From NCBI GenBank assembly GCA_964480455.1, contig CAYZQI010000038.1, positions 1 to 32,851 of the forward strand: a stretch of 32,851 nt of DNA, written 5' to 3'. Below, piece by piece: positions 23,107 through 31,720 of the stretch (the first letter of the stretch is position 1; every line of letters starts with the position of its first letter). The translations under genes and the position numbers were made by a program. This DNA comes from JAABSX01 sp964480455. Lineage in GTDB: Bacteria > Bacteroidota > Bacteroidia > Cytophagales > Microscillaceae. The notes under the pieces are model-generated. The model was not told the origin of the DNA. It searched no databases and worked only from the letters and a program-made list of their open reading frames with translations.

Positions 23107-25947
23107 ATGGCAAAAAAACAGCGTTTATTCATCTTATTAGCTTGTAGTTCTTTTCTCTTTAAAATACAAGCCCAAAGTGGCGATTTATTCCTTCATAACT
23201 ATATCATCAATCTCAAAAACATTGATACCCAAAACTTAGCTGCCACACAAGGGGGTGATGGGGTCATGTATTTTGCCAATAAAAAAGGGATTTTATCTTA
23301 TGATGGTGTTACTTGGGACATCATTAGAACCAACAGTACGCCCTACTCCTTAGTAACTGATATGCGAGGAGGCGGGCGCGTATTGGTGGGCTGCCGTAAT
23401 GATTTTGGCTACCTTACCAAACTCAAAACAGGGGAGGTCAAATACGTTAGTTTCTTGAAGACAAAAGCAGATTTTGGAGAGATTAATCGTATTTTGCTAA
23501 CCAAGCAATGTGCCTATTTTTATAGCGAAAAAGAGGTCTTTCAGGTAGCACTAGCCAACGATAAAATCACCCAGACTTGGAAAGTGCAATCTGACCGTGT
23601 TTTTATGGGTATGACCCAAATCGGCGAAAAAATTTATATCAATATCAAAGGCAAGGGGCTTTACCAGCTAAAAGGAAAAGACCTAGTGGCTATCCCCAAT
23701 ACTACAATGTATGCCAATCTATACCTCAAGGCCACCCTTCCTTTTGATAGCCAAAGGGTACTCTTGGGTTTGAGCAATCATGCTACTTATCTTTTTGACG
23801 GACAGAAAGTACAGCTTTATATGCCCGTAGCCCACGAATACATTAAAGGAAACATTATCAATACGGGGCTTGCCTTAGGCGGGGAAAAGATGGCGATGGG
23901 TACACTCTCGGGAGGTGTGATTATCTTGAATAAAAATACTTATAATACTGAGTACATTCTTAACTATCAGACAGGTCTGCCCGATGATGAAGTATTTGCA
24001 CTCTGTATGGATAGGCAAGGGGGTATCTGGATTTGCCACGCCGAAGGCATCAGTAGGGCAGATTTAGGGCTGCCCGTGAGGAGTTTTTCAGGCTATGCGG
24101 GCTTGGTAGGTAATATTGAAAGTCTCATCAACATCAAAGATTCACTTTTTGTAGCTACCAGCGATGGCTTGTTTTACCTCTACAAGGTCAATCGCTACGA
24201 AGAAGTAGAAGGTTTTATCCGAAAAGAGCAAAAGTATGTGCAGAACATAGAAACTGTTATACGCACTGTCAAAATCTCTGAGCCTAATACCTCTGAGCGA
24301 TTTAGACGATATCAACCGCCCAAAAAGGGCGGCAATAAACCCACCGAAAGGAAAATAGAGGTAGAAGAGGAAACGGAGCAAAAAAGAGTGCCTGTAAAAG
24401 CCTACAGCACCGAAACCATTACTTCACTCTTCAGCACCAAAGAAGCGCGCGAAGCCTATGCCCTGCAATCTATCCCTTACATCTACAAAAAAGTAGAAGG
24501 TCTTGATGCCAAGTGTCGACAACTCATTCATCACAAAGGCGAAATCTTGGTTGCCAGCAACCTAGGTCTGTTCAGAGTACGTAATCAAAAAGGTAGTGTG
24601 AATGCTGAGGCTATTCTCAGAGATGAGTACATCAATTTTATGTACATCTCCCAGCGCAACCCCGATTACCTCTATGTAACTACGGCTGAGGGTATGGTGA
24701 TTTTACGCTACCAAGCTGGTAATTGGCTCGTTCACAGCCAGCTAAAAGAGGCTTTCAAAACGGCAACCTACTCTTTGGTAGAAGATGGAAACACAGTTTG
24801 GTTAGGGGCAGAGAGTAGGGTTTATAAAGTTACTCTGGGACAAGATTTTTTACCTCAAAAACTACCCGAGAAATATGATTTTCGCGATAGTTTTTCTGAG
24901 GATGTGATTGTCAGAATGCTCAAAGGCCAAGCTACTTTTATTCTCTCTGCGGGCATTTACAGCTACAGCCCCAAAAGCAATCAAATGTACAAAAACCCCC
25001 GCTTAGAGCGGTATTTTAATACCCGTTCAGAAGTTTTTTACAAACAAGCTGGCTTTACGTGGATAAAAAATACAGTTTGGCAGAATATCAGCCAGCCACT
25101 ACGAAAAGACAGTCTGAGAACCCTATTCTTAGATTTTTTTAGAGATTTGAATGAAATCTATGTGGACGAGCAGCAGAATATATGGGCAGTAGATAACAAT
25201 GCACTTTACAGAATCGCTGCCGATGCACAAGTGCTGAAAGATAAAAGTTTTAATACCTATATCAGGAATATTTACAGCAAAGCAGATAAATTTCTACCCC
25301 TTGATGAGTCTGTGTTTGAGTACAACCGCCAAGCACTATCGCTCACTTTCAAATTAGCTACTCCTTTTTACCAAGGTGAAGGAGAAATAGAATACCAATA
25401 TTGGCTAGAAGGGCTAAGTGAAGACTGGTCTGAATGGGATACCCAAGCCTTGATTTCTTTTCCCTTCCTGCCAAGCGGCAAGTACAAGCTACACGTCAGG
25501 GCAAGAAATATCTTCAAGCAACAAAGCCAAGAAAAAGTCTTTGCATTCAAAGTAGAACCACCATTTTGGGAGACCTACTGGTTTTATGGTTTGCAAATAG
25601 CCATTTTACTTTCATTACTTCTTTTGTCTTTTCTTTTCAACCGTTCAGGCAAACGCTCAAGGGTTTCCTACATATTAAGTATCATTTCTATCATTACTGT
25701 TTTTGAATTTCTGTTTCTTTTGTTTGAACCCTATGTAGATGATTTTTCAAATGGTATTCCTGTGCTAAAATTGGGCATGAACATCACCTTGGCACTCTCA
25801 TTGCACCCACTCGAGCGTCTTTTGAGAACCTTTGTGAGCAAACCCGAGCCTCCACAAACTATAGAAACTCCCGAAGCACCCCCCGAAGTAGCCAGTCAAA
25901 TAGCCGAGCGTAGCAGCGACCTCGAGGCTGAAGACGAAAACACATAA
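23107..25947 (+). CDS. Periplasmic beta-propeller / Y_Y_Y sensor protein lacking a kinase
   Basis: The 946-residue protein starts with a signal peptide (ending near QAQ, residue 23). A beta-propeller follows, with repeats such as GGDGVMYFANKKGILSYDG and GGIWICHAEGISRADLG, as in hybrid two-component sensors. A charged, proline/lysine-rich insert splits it at about 365-440. A Y_Y_Y-type domain (about 740-820, IEYQYWLEGLSEDWSEWDTQ) precedes three membrane helices near 826-844, 853-873 and 883-902. The chain then ends in a short acidic tail. No HisKA, HATPase or regulator domain is present, so output must go through a partner or through the membrane part itself. Confidence 0.88.
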   Translation: MAKKQRLFILLACSSFLFKIQAQSGDLFLHNYIINLKNIDTQNLAATQGGDGVMYFANKKGILSYDGVTWDIIRTNSTPYSLVTDMRGGGRVLVGCRNDFGYLTKLKTGEVKYVSFLKTKADFGEINRILLTKQCAYFYSEKEVFQVALANDKITQTWKVQSDRVFMGMTQIGEKIYINIKGKGLYQLKGKDLVAIPNTTMYANLYLKATLPFDSQRVLLGLSNHATYLFDGQKVQLYMPVAHEYIKGNIINTGLALGGEKMAMGTLSGGVIILNKNTYNTEYILNYQTGLPDDEVFALCMDRQGGIWICHAEGISRADLGLPVRSFSGYAGLVGNIESLINIKDSLFVATSDGLFYLYKVNRYEEVEGFIRKEQKYVQNIETVIRTVKISEPNTSERFRRYQPPKKGGNKPTERKIEVEEETEQKRVPVKAYSTETITSLFSTKEAREAYALQSIPYIYKKVEGLDAKCRQLIHHKGEILVASNLGLFRVRNQKGSVNAEAILRDEYINFMYISQRNPDYLYVTTAEGMVILRYQAGNWLVHSQLKEAFKTATYSLVEDGNTVWLGAESRVYKVTLGQDFLPQKLPEKYDFRDSFSEDVIVRMLKGQATFILSAGIYSYSPKSNQMYKNPRLERYFNTRSEVFYKQAGFTWIKNTVWQNISQPLRKDSLRTLFLDFFRDLNEIYVDEQQNIWAVDNNALYRIAADAQVLKDKSFNTYIRNIYSKADKFLPLDESVFEYNRQALSLTFKLATPFYQGEGEIEYQYWLEGLSEDWSEWDTQALISFPFLPSGKYKLHVRARNIFKQQSQEKVFAFKVEPPFWETYWFYGLQIAILLSLLLLSFLFNRSGKRSRVSYILSIISIITVFEFLFLLFEPYVDDFSNGIPVLKLGMNITLALSLHPLERLLRTFVSKPEPPQTIETPEAPPEVASQIAERSSDLEAEDENT

Positions 25948-26190
25948 GTTTTCGTAAAATAAAATGCTTCTGTCTCTAGACCATTGTCGTGTTATATCTA
26001 CTTCTGGGTAAGATTTAAAATTTTTATCTTGTATTTTGAGATATAATTAACATAAAGTTTTTTAATGGCTTGTTAATTCAATACAGTATGACAGTAATCA
26101 AGCTACACTCTGCTAACTTTCTCTCTCTTAATAGCGTATGAATACAAAAAATTCCTACATGGCAACTCATCAATTGTAAACATAAAACCT

Positions 26191-27539
26191 ATGAAAAATA
26201 CTTTTTTAAATCCATTCTTATTTTTACTCTTGTTTATGGCTTCATTATGGAGTTGTAAATCTACTGAGCAAACCGCAAGCAACTATCAAGAATATGATGA
26301 CCTCTACTACACAGCCGCAGACCGAGCAGAAAATGCTGAACGCTATGCCAATAATACACTGAAAGAAGAAGTACCTACTTATCAACTTGCAGATACACCT
26401 AACATTGAGTTTGATAATGAAAATGCTAACTCTGACTACATAACACGCTACCAAGAAAGCCGATTGTATGCAGGAGATAGCTATGGTGCCGATACTTACT
26501 ATGACCCTAACTACCTTGGAAACTCGCAATATCCTACCGTAGGCTACACAGACCCTTACAGAGATTATTATTCTAACCACTCACACGTACAGCTATGGAA
26601 TACTTGGAATGTCTATCGTGCACCCTACTATGGCTATGGCTGGAATACTTGGAATAATCCTTATTACAGAGAAAATAGGTGGAACAGATGGAATAATGGC
26701 TGGAATAATCCTTACTACACTTGGAACGACCCTTACTATGGTTGGAACACTTGGAACAGCCCTAACATAGGTTGGAATACCTGGAATTGCCCAAGTTATG
26801 GCTGGGGAGGCTCAAATACCAATGTCATTGTACTCAATCCCGTCAGAAACAATACAACAAGCACCCGTTACCACGGTCCAAGGTACAACACAGGTGCAAA
26901 TGTAGTTACTACCAATTCTACTTCACGCATACGCATTCGTGAGAGTCGTTTACCAAGTACAGGAGAAGGAAGTGGTGAAGTTGGTGGCAGACCTTCTGAT
27001 AATGGCAGCCCCGCTCAAACTACAGATATAACCGCTACAAGAACTACTACACGCTCAAGGGTAACAAACAATGAAGGACAAACTAATTCAGGTATTTATG
27101 TTCCAAGCAGAAGCACGACCACAAGCCCGAGCAGAAGCACGACCACAAGCCCAAGCAGAAGCACGACCACAAGTCCAAACAGAAGCACAACCACAAGCCC
27201 AAGCAGAAGCACGACCACAAGTCCAAGCAGAAGCACGACCACAAGCCCAAGCAGAAGCACGACCACAAGCCCAAGCAGAAGCACGACCACAAGTCCAAGN
27301 NNNNNNNNNNNNNNNNNNNNNNNNNNNNNNNNNNNNNNNNNNNNNNNNNNNNNNNNNNNNNNNNNNNNNNNNNNNNNNNNNNNNNNNNNNNNNNNNNNNG
27401 CCCAAGCAGAAGCACGACCACAAGCCCAAGCAGAAGCACGACCACAAGTCCAAGTAGAAGCACGACCACAAGCCCAAGCAGAAGCACAACTGAAAGAACC
27501 AGAGAAAATATCTCTCCAACAAGAACAAGACCTAGGTAA
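26191..27539 (+). CDS. W/N-rich lipoprotein with a C-terminal SPSRSTTT octapeptide repeat (contains an assembly gap)
   Basis: The N-terminus MKNTFLNPFLFLLLFMASLW followed by SC gives a lipoprotein signal with C22 as the acylation site. Residues 135-206 are rich in W, N, Y and G (YYGWNTWNSP, NIGWNTWNCP). From residue 305 an eight-residue SPSRSTTT repeat runs into 100 N (27300-27399). After the gap the same repeat continues only in a different frame, ending ...RENISPTRTRPR at TAA 27537-27539. The N-run cannot keep the repeat phase (17+24n bases are needed), so the stop at 27539 is preferred over 27561 in the uncorrected frame. The function is unknown, probably structural at the cell surface. 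Confidence 0.75.
27103..27491 (+). repeat. 24-bp tandem repeat encoding SPSRSTTT, interrupted by an assembly gap
   Basis: Units of AGAAGCACGACCACAAGCCC plus four bases repeat with few substitutions (C/T and C/G variants at one or two positions). The unit lacks stop codons in all six frames, so overlapping open frames on both strands are artefacts. The 100-N gap at 27300-27399 lies inside it. Confidence 0.95.
27300..27399. other. Assembly gap (100 N)
   Basis: A run of exactly 100 N inside the 24-bp repeat. The bases on each side fit a missing length of 17+24n, for example 89 or 113, not 100, so the run length is a placeholder. Confidence 0.95.
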
Positions 27540-27551
27540 ATACACAAAAAC

Positions 27552-27589
27552 AAAAAAGTGATTTAGAACAGTCTCTAAATCACTTTTTT
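27552..27589 (+). terminator. Strong bidirectional terminator
   Basis: A perfect 16-bp inverted repeat, AAAAAAGTGATTTAGA (27552-27567) and its complement (27574-27589), is separated by a 6-nt loop. It has T-runs on both strands and lies between the lipoprotein gene and the convergent PspB-like gene. Confidence 0.92.
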
Positions 27590-27618
27590 ATAAATAAACA
27601 CCCCCTATTTTATTGAGT

Positions 27619-27903
27619 TTATTCGCCAAGTTTTTTTTGAGAAGAAGCGTTTTTATTGAAATCAAGTAAATCCTGGTCGAGGCTTGTAACGATATTTTCC
27701 AGATTGCTAATGCGTTGTTTGAGTTCTTCATTTTCTTCCAATACCCTTGCAAGCAACTTCTTTTCTTCATTATTTAAAGACTGTGTCAGTGCCTTAGATT
27801 TTATTTTTAGACTAGCAAGGTATATCCCGCCCACAATGGCAGAGATTGGCACGAGAAAAACCATCACTTCAGGACGAAAGATTAAACTTAATGGGTTATC
27901 CAT
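27619..27903 (-). CDS. Small PspB-like membrane protein with a coiled coil
   Basis: The 94-residue protein has one membrane segment near its N-terminus (VMVFLVPISAIVGGIYLASL, about 13-32) and a long coiled coil after it (LLARVLEENEELKQRISNLE). The ELKQRI-NLE segment recalls PspB of the phage-shock response, but overall similarity cannot be checked here. It would sit in the inner membrane with the helix in the cytoplasm. The neighbours give no psp context. It is convergent with the lipoprotein gene, and the terminator at 27552 serves both. Confidence 0.7.
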   Translation of the reverse strand: MDNPLSLIFRPEVMVFLVPISAIVGGIYLASLKIKSKALTQSLNNEEKKLLARVLEENEELKQRISNLENIVTSLDQDLLDFNKNASSQKKLGE

Positions 27904-27957
27904 ATAAATTAAAGTTGAATTGTTTTGCTACTTTGTAATACATAATACTATACAATA

Positions 27958-27965
27958 CAAAGTTA
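27958..27965 (-). promoter_or_regulatory. -7 box for the PspB-like gene
   Basis: On the - strand the sequence reads TAACTTTG, an exact match to TAnnTTTG, 54 bp before the ATG. No TTG lies at the ideal distance upstream; instead the palindrome CGAAAATAATTTTCG (27966-27980) touches the box and could be an operator. Confidence 0.4.
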
Positions 27966-27980
27966 CGAAAATAATTTTCG
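27966..27980. promoter_or_regulatory. Palindrome between divergent genes, possible operator
   Basis: CGAAAATAATTTTCG has perfect 7-bp arms around one base. It lies between the - strand -7 box at 27958 and the + strand -7 box at 28009, a position suited to a regulator of one or both genes. Confidence 0.3.
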
Positions 27981-28008
27981 AATGTTAAAGCAATTTAAAG
28001 ATAATTTT

Positions 28009-28016
28009 TAATTTTG
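28009..28016 (+). promoter_or_regulatory. -7 box for the esterase gene
   Basis: TAATTTTG matches TAnnTTTG exactly, 29 bp before the ATG at 28046. The -33 region has only TTA at a slightly long distance, so promoter strength is uncertain. Confidence 0.4.
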
Positions 28017-28045
28017 TCTTGTAAATTACAGAAAAACAAAAGTCA

Positions 28046-28858
28046 ATGACGATTTTTATATACAAAAAATACTTTTTTATGCTAGTTTGGTGCATTCTGT
28101 TGCTTCTTTTTCATTTTTCTCACTCTCTAATGCTTCAAGCTCAAACCCAATACCCTGAGTTTGCAAAAAAACAACACGTCAGCATAGTACATCAAGATAC
28201 ACTACTGTATCGTGTCTTAAAACCTTTGGTGTATGATGCCCAAAAGCAATATCCCTTGGTGATTTTTTACCATGGTGCAGGTGAGCGTGGCAACGACAAT
28301 GAGCGAACTCTGACACATTTTGCACATTTTTTAGCCAATGAAAAAGCAAGAAAAGAATATCCTTGCTTTGTGCTAGTGCCTCAGTGCGAAGAAGGCCGCA
28401 GGTGGGTAGAAGTAGATTGGGCAGCCAATACACACACACAACCTACTCAGCCGTCTATATCATTGGCGATGAGCCTAGAATTAATACAAGCTACTTGTAA
28501 AGATTATTCCATAGATACCTCCAGAATCTATGTTACGGGGCTTTCTATGGGAGGCTATGCCACGTGGGACATCATCACTCGTTATCCTGAGTTATTTGCA
28601 GCGGCTGCCCCCATCTGTGGAGGAGGTGATGAAGCTACTGCCTCTCGCGTCAGAGACCTTCCACTCTGGGCTTTTCATGGCGATAAAGATGGCGTGGTGA
28701 AGCCTGCTCGCAGTCGCAATATGATAGCCGCTATCCGCAAGGCAGGAGGCACACCCAACTATACAGAATACAAAGGTGTAGGGCATGGTAGCTGGAAACC
28801 TGCCTACCAAAGCCAGGAATTACTACAATGGCTTTTTGCACAGCACAAAAAAAAATGA
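28046..28858 (+). CDS. Secreted alpha/beta-hydrolase (Esterase_phd / dienelactone hydrolase-like)
   Basis: The 270-residue protein has an N-terminal hydrophobic signal (FMLVWCILLLLFHFSHSLML) and should be exported. The alpha/beta-hydrolase motifs are complete: oxyanion HGAGERG (76-82), nucleophile elbow GLSMGG with S167, acid D215 in FHGDKDGVV, and H247 in GVGHGSW. It resembles the carboxylesterases and feruloyl-esterase-like enzymes often annotated as prolyl-oligopeptidase family. It is followed after 10 bp by an SGNH hydrolase, which suggests paired action on an acylated or esterified polymer; the substrate is unknown. Confidence 0.92.
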   Translation: MTIFIYKKYFFMLVWCILLLLFHFSHSLMLQAQTQYPEFAKKQHVSIVHQDTLLYRVLKPLVYDAQKQYPLVIFYHGAGERGNDNERTLTHFAHFLANEKARKEYPCFVLVPQCEEGRRWVEVDWAANTHTQPTQPSISLAMSLELIQATCKDYSIDTSRIYVTGLSMGGYATWDIITRYPELFAAAAPICGGGDEATASRVRDLPLWAFHGDKDGVVKPARSRNMIAAIRKAGGTPNYTEYKGVGHGSWKPAYQSQELLQWLFAQHKKK

Positions 28859-28868
28859 TAAAGAATTG

Positions 28869-29630
28869 ATGAAAGCAGTCAAACCACTTCTTGAAGTCAT
28901 AGCTGTATTGAGCCTTGCACTCATTACCCTGAGCGCCTATGCTGTCATAGAATACCAAATTGATTTTAGTGTGCAAATCAAAAAAACTACGCTCAAAGAA
29001 CTGCTCACCCCACCTAATTCTGAGCCTTTCTTGGCAGAAGCCTATCAACAATTTTTTGAAACCACCTTAGAAGCCAGTCTGCAAGCCGCCGATAGTGCCG
29101 CACAGCAAGTAGATACCTCTGCACACACCATTTTATTGACTGGCGACTCAATGTGTGAGGAACTTATGTTTAGATTTAGGGACTATGCTGCCTACAACGG
29201 ACACAAGCTCGAGACCGTAATTTGGTACAGTTCTTCTACGCTTTGGTGGAGTGAGTCAGATAGCCTGCGCAAATTGGTTGCAAAATATGACCCTGACTAT
29301 ATCTTTTTTACCACAGGCTCTAATGAGTTGTTTATCCGAAATATTCAGGACAGAGAAAAATACATTAAAGATATTATAACACAAGCAGGCAATCGCAAAT
29401 TTATATGGATAGGGCCGCCCAATTGGGCAGAAGATACAGGTATCAATGAACTTATCAAGAAAAACGTAGGCAAAGACCGCTTTTTTGAGTCAAGACACCT
29501 TACTTTTGAACGCAAAAGAGATGGTGCACACCCTACGCGCCGCTCTTCGGCAGTGTGGGCAGATAGCATCTCGGTATGGGTCATGGAAAAAAGCCGTAAT
29601 AAAATTCTTCTAAAAATGCCAAAATCGTAG
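28869..29630 (+). CDS. SGNH/GDSL-family hydrolase, membrane-anchored or secreted
   Basis: From the ATG at 28869 the protein has 253 residues with an N-terminal hydrophobic segment (about residues 6-27). The SGNH blocks are visible: GDSM with nucleophile S94 (LLTGDSMCEE), the glycine/asparagine block TTGSNELF (N152), and DGAHPT with D218 and H221. An in-frame ATG at 28785 lies inside the previous gene and is rejected, because it would bury the signal-like segment. This family includes polysaccharide O-acetyl esterases (DltE/DHH-like). The pairing with the esterase suggests acyl removal from an envelope or dietary polymer. Confidence 0.88.
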   Translation: MKAVKPLLEVIAVLSLALITLSAYAVIEYQIDFSVQIKKTTLKELLTPPNSEPFLAEAYQQFFETTLEASLQAADSAAQQVDTSAHTILLTGDSMCEELMFRFRDYAAYNGHKLETVIWYSSSTLWWSESDSLRKLVAKYDPDYIFFTTGSNELFIRNIQDREKYIKDIITQAGNRKFIWIGPPNWAEDTGINELIKKNVGKDRFFESRHLTFERKRDGAHPTRRSSAVWADSISVWVMEKSRNKILLKMPKS

Positions 29631-29631
29631 T

Positions 29632-29895
29632 AGCCCAAGGGCATGCCCTTGGGCTGATTAGGCATGCCCTTGGGCTGACTAGGCATGTCCTTGGGCTGAT
29701 TAGGCATGTCCTTGGGCTGATTAGGCATGTCCTTNNNNNNNNNNNNNNNNNNNNNNNNNNNNNNNNNNNNNNNNNNNNNNNNNNNNNNNNNNNNNNNNNN
29801 NNNNNNNNNNNNNNNNNNNNNNNNNNNNNNNNNNTAGGCATGTCCTTGGGCTGATTAGGCATGTCCTTGGGCTGATTAGGCATGTCCTTTGGCTA
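29632..29895. repeat. 21-bp tandem repeat (minisatellite) with an assembly gap
   Basis: Units close to CTGATTAGGCATGTCCTTGG plus one base repeat at a 21-bp period, with GCATGCCC and GCATGTCC variants. The first unit follows a perfect 24-bp palindrome at 29632-29655 centred on GGGCATGCCC. The 100-N gap (29735-29834) lies within the array; the flanks require 8+21n missing bases, so 100 is a placeholder. Read on the - strand the unit gives MPNQPKD repeats, but no gene start, signal or neighbour supports translation. Confidence 0.9.
29735..29834. other. Assembly gap (100 N)
   Basis: A second run of exactly 100 N, inside the 21-bp tandem array. Its length is not compatible with the repeat phase, so it is a placeholder. 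Confidence 0.95.
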
Positions 29896-29960
29896 CAAAA
29901 AAATAATTTGAAATCAGCCCTTTTCAATGTACTTTTGATTTTGAATCAATCTTAACCCTA

Positions 29961-31208
29961 ATGCGTCTATTTTTTTATGTTTTGGTCTTGAAAAAATTAC
30001 TTATCATTGCCTGGATATTCTTGCTTAATTGTCAGATAAGCCTTGCCCAAGTAGATACGCTGCTCAGTCCGCTTGCCCTCAGTCAGCAAAAAATCTTCAA
30101 AAAACTTGAAGAAGCATGCAAAACACCCAACGAAGTCATCGTACTAGACTTAGGCGATAAAAAACTTAGCCAACTTCCAGAAGAAATTCGCAAGTTTACA
30201 AACCTCCAAAAAATATTGCTCTACGAAAATCAGTTGCGTAGCCTGCCCGAGTGGATAGGTACATTTGAACGCTTACAATGGATTGATGTATATAGTAATC
30301 AACTGACCGACCTACCCCAAAGTTTGGTAAATCTGAAGTATTTATACTACTTAGATTTGGGCGATAATAGGCTTAAAACCATTCCTAACATTATTTTTGA
30401 AATGTCTAGTATTCGGTATTTGTACCTTTATGGCAACCGCCTCAAAGCAATTCCCCCAGAAATTACGAGGCTGCAACAACTTGAATCGCTTAGGCTCGGG
30501 CGTGGCTTCAAGTTTTGGTTTGGAGGCAATCGCCTGCGTAGCCTGCCCGATAATTTTGGAGAACTATCCAATTTAAAAGAACTCTACCTGCCCGACAATG
30601 CGCTGCGCCAACTACCTTCCTCTTTTAATCAATTGGATAGACTGCGTTTCTTGGACCTGAGCCATAATCGCTTTAAACAAATTCCGCCACAGGCTCAAGC
30701 CTTGGATAGTTCGCAGTATTTGTATCTTTGGAACAGAAATTTTAAAGAAGCTGACATCAAAACATTCAAGAATGTCCAGACACAAACCAACTTACAACTT
30801 TCGCCACGTTATGAAGGGGCGTTTTGGGCTATCTCGGCAGACCTGCAGCAAGGCAGTGCTACTGTAGCAGAGCTAGGTTTGATGCGTGCCTACCGAAAAG
30901 ATATTTTTGTGATGGCCATGGGATTATCCACAGGCTACAACCTCAACGGAAAAATGCAATCAGTGCAAGGCTCTTTCCTGCTCAATGGTGTAGGCTTCCT
31001 ATCTATTGGAGCAAGTGCGGGCTACTTTTGGGAAGATACACGCAACAACATAGGCTTTCGCCCCGAGATAGGACTGGGCTGGAGTGTCTGGAGCCTGACC
31101 TACCGCCATACTATTTTGCTCAGGAAGGGTTCGGAGTTTATTCCCAAAAACATTGTGGCACTTCGCCTACTCCTACCTATTTCACCCAGTTTTTCTATTT
31201 TTCGTTGA
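29961..31208 (+). CDS. Leucine-rich repeat protein with a C-terminal beta-barrel-like domain
   Basis: The 415-residue protein has a signal peptide ending near residue 30 (CQISLAQ). About nine leucine-rich repeats of 23 residues follow (55-262), for example LRSLPEWIGTFERLQWIDVY and LKTIPNIIFEMSSIRYLYLY. Residues 285-415 are an alternating hydrophobic beta-rich segment with aromatic ends (GLSTGYNLNGKM, IGASAGYFWEDTRN, FRPEIGLGWSVWSLTYR), as in small outer-membrane barrels. The chain ends at FSIFR. It is probably anchored in the outer membrane with the LRR exposed for ligand or cell-surface binding; partners are unknown. Confidence 0.83.
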   Translation: MRLFFYVLVLKKLLIIAWIFLLNCQISLAQVDTLLSPLALSQQKIFKKLEEACKTPNEVIVLDLGDKKLSQLPEEIRKFTNLQKILLYENQLRSLPEWIGTFERLQWIDVYSNQLTDLPQSLVNLKYLYYLDLGDNRLKTIPNIIFEMSSIRYLYLYGNRLKAIPPEITRLQQLESLRLGRGFKFWFGGNRLRSLPDNFGELSNLKELYLPDNALRQLPSSFNQLDRLRFLDLSHNRFKQIPPQAQALDSSQYLYLWNRNFKEADIKTFKNVQTQTNLQLSPRYEGAFWAISADLQQGSATVAELGLMRAYRKDIFVMAMGLSTGYNLNGKMQSVQGSFLLNGVGFLSIGASAGYFWEDTRNNIGFRPEIGLGWSVWSLTYRHTILLRKGSEFIPKNIVALRLLLPISPSFSIFR

Positions 31209-31444
31209 GAAACAAGCAGGGTATCTCTTGCCTAGCTATGGGCGGTAGTCAAATTGGGAGAACGATACAATGTACCAAAAAAGATAAAGAACTACGCAGA
31301 GATAATCAGCAAAAGCACAACTCCATCTTTCAAACTGTATTTTGAGAATACCGCTGGTTTTAGCTTGCCACTCATAGCAAACAAGCAACTTAAGCCCAAA
31401 AATCTAATAGGTTTTTAATGGCGTGTTGGAAGAGGTTGGGGGGA

Positions 31445-31720
31445 TTACGAGTTTTCCCAAAAATCATTATCTTTCAGTACTTTTTGTGCAAACTCAATGG
31501 CTTCGTCATAGCTAAAACAAGCGTCTTCCAATATATCAAAGGTTTCCTTACCCTTGATACGGTATTCAAAATCAAACCAATTACATTCATCAAATGCAAG
31601 TCCTGATAAGTCAGTATCAGTATAGCCTTTATCTAAGGCAACTTCTACTGCCTGCTCATCTTTTTGTGTTCCTAGTTCCTCAGAGAAATACACACGTATC
31701 TCTCCCTCAGCATAAATCAT
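31445..31720 (-). CDS. Small acidic hypothetical protein
   Basis: The 91-residue protein is acidic, without signal or membrane segments: MIYAEGEIRVYFSEELGTQK, then DECNWFDFEYRI and FSYDEAIEFAQKVLKDNDFW. I recognise no family. Its ATG overlaps the stop of a 35-residue frame upstream (ATGA on the - strand at 31717-31720), so the two are translationally coupled, as in small regulatory or toxin-antitoxin pairs. The ATG at 31718-31720 is the natural start. Confidence 0.6.
   Translation of the reverse strand: MIYAEGEIRVYFSEELGTQKDEQAVEVALDKGYTDTDLSGLAFDECNWFDFEYRIKGKETFDILEDACFSYDEAIEFAQKVLKDNDFWENS

Noticed and set aside
25948..26190. 243-bp gap before the W/N-rich lipoprotein
   Set aside because: It contains only a near-match to a -7 box (TAACTTTC near 26114) without a -33 element, too weak to list.
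27083..27561. Several long open frames on both strands over the 24-bp repeat, including a + frame ending at 27561
   Set aside because: The repeat unit has no stop in any frame and the N-run is translated as open. Only the SPSRSTTT frame is continuous with a signal peptide.
28785..28868. Earlier ATG for the SGNH hydrolase
   Set aside because: It lies within the esterase gene and would put 28 residues in front of the signal-like segment.
29632..29895. CRISPR array
   Set aside because: The units are contiguous at a 21-bp period without unique spacers, and no cas gene is present in the window.
29345..29927. MPNQPKD-repeat open frames on the - strand
   Set aside because: They arise from the 21-bp tandem repeat and the N gap. 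They overlap the SGNH hydrolase gene on the other strand and lack a credible start or homologous non-repeat domain.
30824..31345. Long + frame overlapping the LRR protein's 3' part
   Set aside because: It is a shadow in another frame of the beta-rich region, with no independent start signal or recognisable domain.
31209..31444. 236-bp gap after the LRR gene
   Set aside because: I saw no gene, strong hairpin or promoter in it.
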